Position numbers and translations under genes: made by a program. Source: Dipteris shenzhenensis (taxonomy: Eukaryota; Polypodiophyta; Polypodiopsida; Gleicheniales). From it: a stretch of DNA of 64,000 bases. The notes under the pieces are model-generated. The model saw nothing but the letters and a program-made list of their open reading frames with translations, was not told the DNA's origin and did not search any database. Shown here piece after piece: positions 58,074-64,000 of the stretch; positions within the stretch are counted from its first letter, which is position 1; every line of letters begins with the position of its first letter. Location: assembly GCA_047967505.1 (NCBI GenBank), contig CM106541.1. The stretch is one strand, 5' to 3'.

Positions 58074-58369
58074 TATTGGAATCGGAGTCCTAGTGTGTGT
58101 GGTCCTAGAGTCCTAGCAGTGTCCTTAGTTGTGTGAGTGTGAAGAGTCTTGAGGCCACTTATGCCACCTCATGTGGTAGGTGTGATTCCTCTCCTAAATT
58201 ATAGGATCTAGATTCTCTTGTGTGTGACCTCATCTATGAGGTGTCTGTGTGGGAAGATAAGGCTTGCCCAGCCTATAAAAGAGGCTATGTACTTGCTGTG
58301 ATAATATCAATCTATCAACATCAGTTCGTGCCTCAAATCTTGTCTCTCACCCTCTCCCCACTTTCAACA
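58074..58369 (+). repeat. 3' LTR
   Basis: 296 bp. Starts TATTGGAATC (TG mutated to TA) and ends CTTTCAACA. Confidence 0.93.
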
Positions 58370-58374
58370 CATTT
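58370..58374 (+). repeat. target-site duplication CATTT (right)
   Basis: Matches 56000-56004. Confidence 0.9.
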
Positions 58375-58718
58375 TCCTATGCATTTGTTCGCCGCTCCAC
58401 CAATTCCTAGGCCTGCTGTCCGTACTCTAGTCTTTGTCACCATCCGGATTCCATACTCCGTACGAGGCACTCCTGCAGCCTACAACTTTCTATCCATACA
58501 AGACCGTACTCCAGCAGCCAGCCGTACAGCCAGGTTCCAGCTTCCAGCCTTCAGCCAGGGCCCAGCAGCCTTGCAAGTTGGCCCTTCTTGCTTGGAATTT
58601 GGAGCTTCAATCCACCGACAAGTTACAACTTGCAAGGAGGACCGAGGTCACTCCCTCTTCTCTCTCCCATCTCATCTGTTGAATGAGTGTTGAAGTTTTC
58701 TTGCAGTCTAAATTTCAG

Positions 58719-58772
<54 letters not shown>

Positions 58773-58798
58773 GAGGGAAAGGAGCTGAGTGGGAATTT
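58375..58798 (+). other. hAT 5' non-coding region with (CT)n
   Basis: Continuation of the hAT element after the LTR insertion, with further CCGTAC words at 58410-58530. A (CT)n microsatellite of about 24 units lies at 58720-58768, just upstream of the BED-finger frame. Confidence 0.6.
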
Positions 58799-60836
58799 GT
58801 GGAGACTATGAAGCCTTTGGGAAACGGGCAGTTCACATGTAAATGCAAGTATTGCCCTCACAAATGGGATGGAGGACCTACTCGCATTAGAGCACACGTT
58901 CTTGGGCTTGCAGGCTTTGGGGTTGACCCTTGTACCTCTCCCCCTAGAAATGTGAGAGACACTTGCAGAAGGTTGCAAGCAAAGGTAGGTCAAAACAAAT
59001 TTTCAGAAGAGGTTGATGCAGATGTGGCTGATTTGGGAGATGCCTGGGAGAGTGGTGCTGCAAGTGCATCTGCACATGAGCCATAGCAAAAGAAATAGAA
59101 GGTGTCAAAGGGAGCCTTGGCCAAGGCATGGGAGTCCCAGGCACGGAAGGATGCCTAAATTGCTCTTCGGCGCTTTTTCTTTGCAGAGGACATTCATCAT
59201 TGAAAGATGAGGAGTCCATATTTTTTGGAGATGGTTCGTGCAATTGGCCAAGTTTGGCCCAGCTTTAAGCCTCCATCTTACAAAGCCTTGCGCACTTCGG
59301 AGCTAAGAAATGAGGTGGTATGCATAGATCAAGAGTTGCTGCAGTTTCGAGAGAAATGGAAAAAGTATGGATGCAGCATAGTATGTGATGGCTGGTCTGA
59401 CGCTCGGCATAGGCCTATCATTAATATCATGGTCTCTTGCATTTTTAGCTCAGTCTTTTTGAAGCTTGCGCACTTCGGAGCTAAGAAATGAGGTGGTATG
59501 CATGGATCAAAGAGTTGCTTTAAGCCTCCATCTTACAAAGCCTTGCGCACTTCGGAGCTAAGAAATGAGGTGGTATGCATAGATCAAGAGTTGCTGCAAT
59601 TTCGAGAGAAATGGAAAAAGTATGGATGCAGCGTAGTATGTGATGGCTGGTCTAACACTCGGCGTAGGTCTATCATTAATATCATGGTCTCTTGCATTTT
59701 TGGTTCAGCCTTTTTGAAGTCTGTGGACACTAGTGGGCAGTACAAATCAGGAGCATACATTTTTGAGATATTAAAAGATGCCATTCTTGATGTTGGGCCA
59801 GATAATGTGGTGCAGGTGTGCATGGACAATGCATCTAACTGTGTGCAAGCAGGAAATTTGATAGAGGAGTGGCCCCATATATTTTACACTAGATGCACAT
59901 GTCATTGCCTTGACCTCTTGTTTGAGGACATTGGGCAGCTTGCTTGGGTGAAACCAGTGTTAGCACATGCCAACATGATTGTGACGTTTGTTACTCGGAA
60001 GCACACTGTGTTGGCATTATGTGTTGGCATTATATAGATCTTTCAGCAAGAAGGAATTGGTGAAACCTGCACGGACTCGGTTTGCTTACATGTTTATGGT
60101 GTTAACAAACTTGCTAGATGAGAGAGTCTACAATGGATTGCATCGTATGGTTGTGAGTGATGAGTACTGCAGGAAGAAAGTATCACGCACCGTGAAAGCA
60201 CAACACGTGTCTTCCATTCTATTGGGTGCGTCATTCTGGCAGGAAGCAAGAGTCATAGTGAGGATATGTGCACCTATTATGAAGGTCCTTCGTTTGGCTG
60301 ATAGGGAAGGGGCTACCATGGGACTTGTATATGAGCTCACAGATCGAATGGTGGAGAATATTCAAACTATGGCTAGAATAGACTCCTCAAAGTTGGCTGA
60401 TGTGAAAGCCTTGTGTGTGAATAGGTGGGATATGATGCACTCTCCTTTGCATGCAGCGGCTTTTGTTCTCCATCCTATTTGGAAAGAGAAAAATCCAGAT
60501 GGTGATAAGGAGGTGCATGATGGGTGGATGGATGTCATAGAGTGGTACACGAAGTTTGATGTTGATAGGCATGGCATCTTAATTGATGACTTAGATACTT
60601 ACAAGTCCATGTCTGGCACATTTGCTCGGGCAATTGCGAAGGATGATAAGAGGATGCACCAAGGGGTGAAGTGGTGGGAGACATTTGGGGCTCACACACC
60701 AAATATGCAGCAAATGGCCATTCAGGTCACACTGCAATCTGGTGTGATGATTCGTGTCAAGCGTTTTCTCGCAAGGGTTAGCTATGGAGGAGAGTCATTC
60801 TATTCCTTGCTCTCATCTTCTTGTAGTCTCACATAG
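58799..60836 (+). pseudogene. hAT transposase with BED zinc finger and DUF659
   Basis: BED-type finger at 58799-58930 (CKCKYCPHKWDGGPTRIRAH, then GVDPC). DUF659-type blocks follow: SPYFLEMVRAIGQVWPSFKP, then CDGWSDARHRPIINIMVSCI, GQYKSGAYIFEIL, VCMDNASNCVQAGNLIEE and CTCHCLDLLFEDIG. The RNase H-like core continues at 59988-60836 (PARTRFAYMFMVLTNLL, then ILLGASFWQEARVI and LCVNRWDMMHSPLHAAAFVL) to the WWETFGAHTPNMQQMA block that begins the dimerisation region. The two core aspartates appear as CDGW and CMDN. A 256-bp internal tandem duplication (59263-59464 and 59519-59719) duplicates the CDGWS block. Stops and shifts near 59083, 59490 and 60030 break the frame, and the C-terminal dimerisation end is missing. 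Confidence 0.85.
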
Positions 60837-61069
60837 GGCTAGAGTTTCTTACCTTAGCGAGTTCTTCCATTGAGTTCGTGACCATGTCAAGCAGTCAGAG
60901 TTTGATTCTCCCAGTGTTTTAGTCCTAGCCCATTAGTAGCCACACAACAACTAGTTGAAACAAACTCGTCTCTTTGAGTTTGCTTCTCTCGCGTGGAAGC
61001 GTGTTTTGAAGAATCCTAAAGAAAAATAACAGCTCTTGCATTTGTATCACACCAAGTAGGTTCCTAGGT

Positions 61070-61252
61070 GTAAGGGAAGACTATGCCCTTGGATGTTGAA
61101 ACCGTGGCTCAGGTTTTTCCTTTAGTGTAAGGGAAGACTATGCCCTTGGATGTTAAAATTGTGGCTCAGGTTCACACTTCCTTTTTCGTAAGTGCAAGGG
61201 AAGACTATGCCCTTGGATGTTAAAACTGTGGCTCAGGTTTTCACACTTCCTT
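61070..61252 (+). repeat. three-copy tandem repeat (57 and 67 bp spacing)
   Basis: AAGGGAAGACTATGCCCTTG plus GATGTT(G/A)AAA and TGGCTCAGGTT recurs from about 61072, 61129 and 61192. The sequence is not obviously coding, and it follows the hAT remains. Confidence 0.85.
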
Positions 61253-61522
61253 TGGAAGACATGACAGTGCCCCCAAGGATTGCTATTGGCTCTTTGCTTT
61301 CGGTCAAAAGTCAAGGAAGGAGTGTAAGATCAGTAGGCACATGGATGAAGCCAATCATTTTTTTGTCATTAATTTGTATATCATACTTTTGTACTTTATT
61401 CGAGAAGGCAGAGACAAGACGTCGGCGGAGACATGTTTCTATAATTCTTTGTAGAAGGAAATGAATGAGATTGTTTAGGCAGGAGGGAAGACAAAGATTG
61501 CTAGGCACTTGAATTTGTTGAT

Positions 61523-62005
61523 TGAAACATCCCTCAACCAGGTCTAGACCCTGGTGAGGTATCCAGGATCGTGCTCTAAAATAGATGACTAGTTGCTGCT
61601 CTCATGCCAGCAAGTCCTGGTCATTGAGGAGCGCACTCCTCACGACGTCTGTCACTGAGCCACTGGCCTATACTTATAGGCTAGACACCTGGCCATCTAT
61701 AGCTCATGTCCTATACTTAGCGTGCTATTCCTAGCACATGCTTCTAGGTTACACTTGCCAAGTTTAGGCTTGCCTTTGCTTGAAGGACACACCTCGCCAA
61801 ATCAGGCTGATGCCCCACTTATAGCAAGCTAGCTCATCTCCAGTGATCTCGACCCCACGTTTGCTACCTTAGATCCTAGCCTTAGGTTATTCTTAACCCT
61901 GGTTGGACCACGCATTGACCCTAGATCTATTCCTAGATCCAGATCAGCTTGGGCTAGGGTTTAATGAACCCCATAGCCTAGTTATGTCCAATCGTGGACA
62001 TAACA
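61523..62005 (-). mobile_element. 3' LTR, minus orientation, element continues off the window
   Basis: On the minus strand it starts TGTTATGTCC at 62005 and ends GGGATGTTTCA at 61523 (483 bp, TG...CA). A polypurine tract lies just outside the start. Minus-strand TATA-like sequence near 61660-61675 (cctataagtatagg). The 5' LTR is not in the window. Confidence 0.6.
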
Positions 62006-62017
62006 TTCTCCTTCTCT
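62006..62017 (-). promoter_or_regulatory. polypurine tract
   Basis: Reads AGAGAAGGAGAA on the minus strand directly before the LTR start. Confidence 0.6.
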
Positions 62018-64000
62018 AAAAACAAGACTTATACTGGTATAAGTCAGGATAGGAGACCACTGGCTAAGCTATTATCAACCATAACCCTAACTTTCTGAAT
62101 AGAAAGTTAAAAGTGACTCTCTTGCTGCAAAGCAAGCTTCCGGTCACTGATTACCTAGCTGCCTTGGGATAAAAGAAAATAGCCTATTGGGTATGTTTGG
62201 CCATACACACTCACCAATAGCTGCATGCAGGATACTCCATGGTATCTAGCAAAAAATAATTTCCATCCTAGAATCCCTGATGTGAAACACATCACCAAAA
62301 GTGAATCTTTTCTTACCAGATACGGGCCCATCAGTATAGGTTCTGAATGCCCTGCCACTATAGGAGTTCTGATGTCCCCATAATAGTATCTACAGTGTCC
62401 CATACCACTGCATACTACCCATCCGGATGTTCCTATTTGGGTCATCAATGTAGATCCTTGGTCGGATCCAATATTCATGTGAAGGTCTACTAAGATTCTC
62501 GAAAGAATCTCAAAATCTATTACTAGATTCTAGAAAATCAACCAAGATTTTCTCTTCTCTCCTTCCCTACAAAAGTGAGGATATATTTTATACCCCTGGG
62601 CCAATTCTCATCACCTGAGAATCCTCATAAGGCTCACTCTGTTCAAGAGTTGCCTGTGATCCTATCCGAAGGATCCAATCCTATTCCTGCTTCTTCAATA
62701 GGAAAGAACACTAATATGCTTAATCCACAGAGTAGCAAGCATTGCACACATCCCCTCTCGCCAAATCCAGGCAAGGGATACAGGAATTCATAGTTCTCTA
62801 GTACTCACGTTCCTTCCTGTACTCAAGGTACTGGATGAAATGAGTTTGAGAAGTTACCTTTCCAATTCTGCTATTGTTCAAGTGAGTCCACACTCCAAAA
62901 CAACATAGCCTATGAAAGTATTACCCGGAAGACATGACTCTGTCCACCGATAAAGGTCCAAGTCTCCAACAGTAATCCAATCACCTAAGTGATGTATCTG
63001 AAGACCAAGCCCGAACCAGAATTTCGGCCATAGTCTATCCCAGGTAAGACTAGGTGTCCCATACCACGCAGCCCCATCTGCACACAAATGTCGTTAGGGA
63101 GACACATGCTTGGACAACTCACAATCAAGATACCCAATACCAAGGACTTATTGAATAGTTGAGAATCTGGACTTCGTAAAACACTCAAGATAATTCCAGA
63201 GCACAAGACAATATTTCATTACTTAGAAATAAGAACAAGAATTCTTTTAGAAAAATATCTCAAAGTAGCAAACATACATAGAAATATTTTATGACAGCAA
63301 AACAGAAAGCAGTAATTAAAATTTAAGTGGCAAAAATATAATTACATGCTTTCCAAAAAAAAGAGATCCGACTCCTTTCTCCACCCTATAGAGTGGTGGT
63401 TTACCCAACAATACAGTCCACCTGAGGTTTACCAACCAAAGATGGTGGATGATTATTCAAGACCTCATAATATAAGCTTTTCACTTCAACTTCTCCTTGT
63501 CAGAGTCTTTCTCACTGCTGCTGATTCATCCAGCATGAGGTAAATTTGGAAAGGGGCCGGGATGTTTCAAGGGAGAGTTCCTAAGGAACAAGGTGGAAAT
63601 ACCTATCACAAGTTTCCATTAGGAACTCTAATCATGGATGCATTCATGCACTACCAGACCACCACAAAACACTCTCCAAGTCCATAATTAACTCATCAGG
63701 ACATCACAGAGTCAGATCATATTGCAGCCCATCCTTACAGCCTCCATAGAAATCCAAGAGACCTCCTTCGTCCGTAAGAGTTCCAGGTGATACATAACCA
63801 GAGACTCCTGCTCTTCTGGTGCACCAAGAAAAGTGGACTAAGGCCTTAATGTTGTAGCTAACAGTCCCTGAGAATAAGGCGACTATCACAGCCAGAGCGC
63901 CTTGTTGAAGTGGCTGTAGCAAGTGCTGCTACCACTTGATTGCTCTGCAGATCAGAGAGGCGACTTCTCTCAGCAGTCCCAAAGCGTAGGAAAAGAGCGG
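62018..64000 (-). other. internal region of the minus-strand LTR element, no coding recognised
   Basis: Frames at 62155-62478, 62878-63206 and 63704-63922 (minus) and 62575-62793 and 63346-63543 (plus) have no retroelement motif. Short similar blocks recur ('gtgtcccataccac' near 62393 and 63054). This suggests a large non-autonomous element or a 3' non-coding region, but it leaves the window. Confidence 0.4.

Larger units (their letters stand above)
56005..58369 (+). mobile_element. 2,365-bp LTR retrotransposon carrying plastid 16S rRNA sequence
   Basis: Complete by structure: 5' LTR 56005-56299, primer-binding site 56302-56313, polypurine tract about 58061-58071, 3' LTR 58074-58369, target duplication CATTT on both sides. 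The interior holds about 200 bp of plastid-type 16S rRNA in sense orientation and a gag zinc-knuckle frame, but no protease, integrase or RT, so it is non-autonomous. The LTRs differ at about a dozen positions by hand count. LTR promoter and 3' internal sequence are related to the 52922-54302 element. It inserted into the 5' non-coding part of the hAT element. Confidence 0.93.

Noticed and set aside
58720-58768. (CT)n at the hAT start as another LINE junction
   Set aside because: Neither side carries the LINE 3' end or RT sequence; it is an independent microsatellite in the hAT leader.

Overview
The window looks like nuclear DNA of a land plant with a large, repeat-rich genome. The evidence is chromovirus-type Ty3/gypsy elements, Ty1/copia elements primed by initiator-Met tRNA (TGGTATCAGAGC), a plant-style BED/DUF659 hAT transposase, an F-box gene and a captured plastid 16S rRNA segment. 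A fern, lycophyte or gymnosperm would fit, but the sequence does not settle which. Almost everything is mobile-element debris or tandem repeat. The only host-type gene recognised is an F-box protein gene at 11.1-12.5 kb, and it is broken near its 3' end.

Layout. 0-8 kb: no convincing genes; microsatellites, a long purine-rich stretch and minisatellites. 8.2-8.8 kb: a few monomers of a ~182-bp satellite. 11.1-12.5 kb: F-box gene. 14.3-16.5 kb: decayed gypsy gag/protease (+). 16.5-24.4 kb: head-to-tail array of 5'-truncated LINE copies, three of whose junctions are (CT)n tracts. 24.4-25.9 kb: gypsy gag/protease (-). 27.0-29.6 kb: a minus-strand LTR with polypurine tract and proline-rich decayed reading frames. 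29.6-33.5 kb: main ~182-bp satellite array with a ~1.2-kb higher-order period. 33.5-34.5 kb: LTR-like sequence. 34.8-42.2 kb: a chromovirus 3' half (-), then a second gypsy element whose 3' half is inverted relative to its 5' half. 43.0-44.4 kb: another LINE copy (-). 48.0-49.8 kb: 3' end of a different LINE with a poly(A) tail, abutting gypsy RT. 49.8-51.6 kb: decayed gypsy pol (+). 51.65-55.87 kb: copia element (LTR end, PBS, gag, protease). 55.87-60.84 kb: hAT element. 61.5-64 kb: minus-strand 3' LTR and interior of an element that leaves the window.

Two insertions can be resolved to the base. A 1,381-bp non-autonomous LTR element (52922-54302, minus) sits in the copia gag with target duplication ATATT. 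A 2,365-bp LTR element (56005-58369, plus) sits in the 5' part of the hAT element with target duplication CATTT. The second carries ~200 bp of sense-oriented plastid 16S rRNA and a gag zinc-knuckle fragment between its LTRs. The two elements share an LTR promoter core and 3' internal sequence, so they are related non-autonomous families.

The most interesting observations are the plastid-rRNA-carrying retroelement, the LINE array joined through (CT)n tails with a different 5' truncation in each copy, and the satellite's higher-order structure. All similarities were judged by eye; no database search was run.
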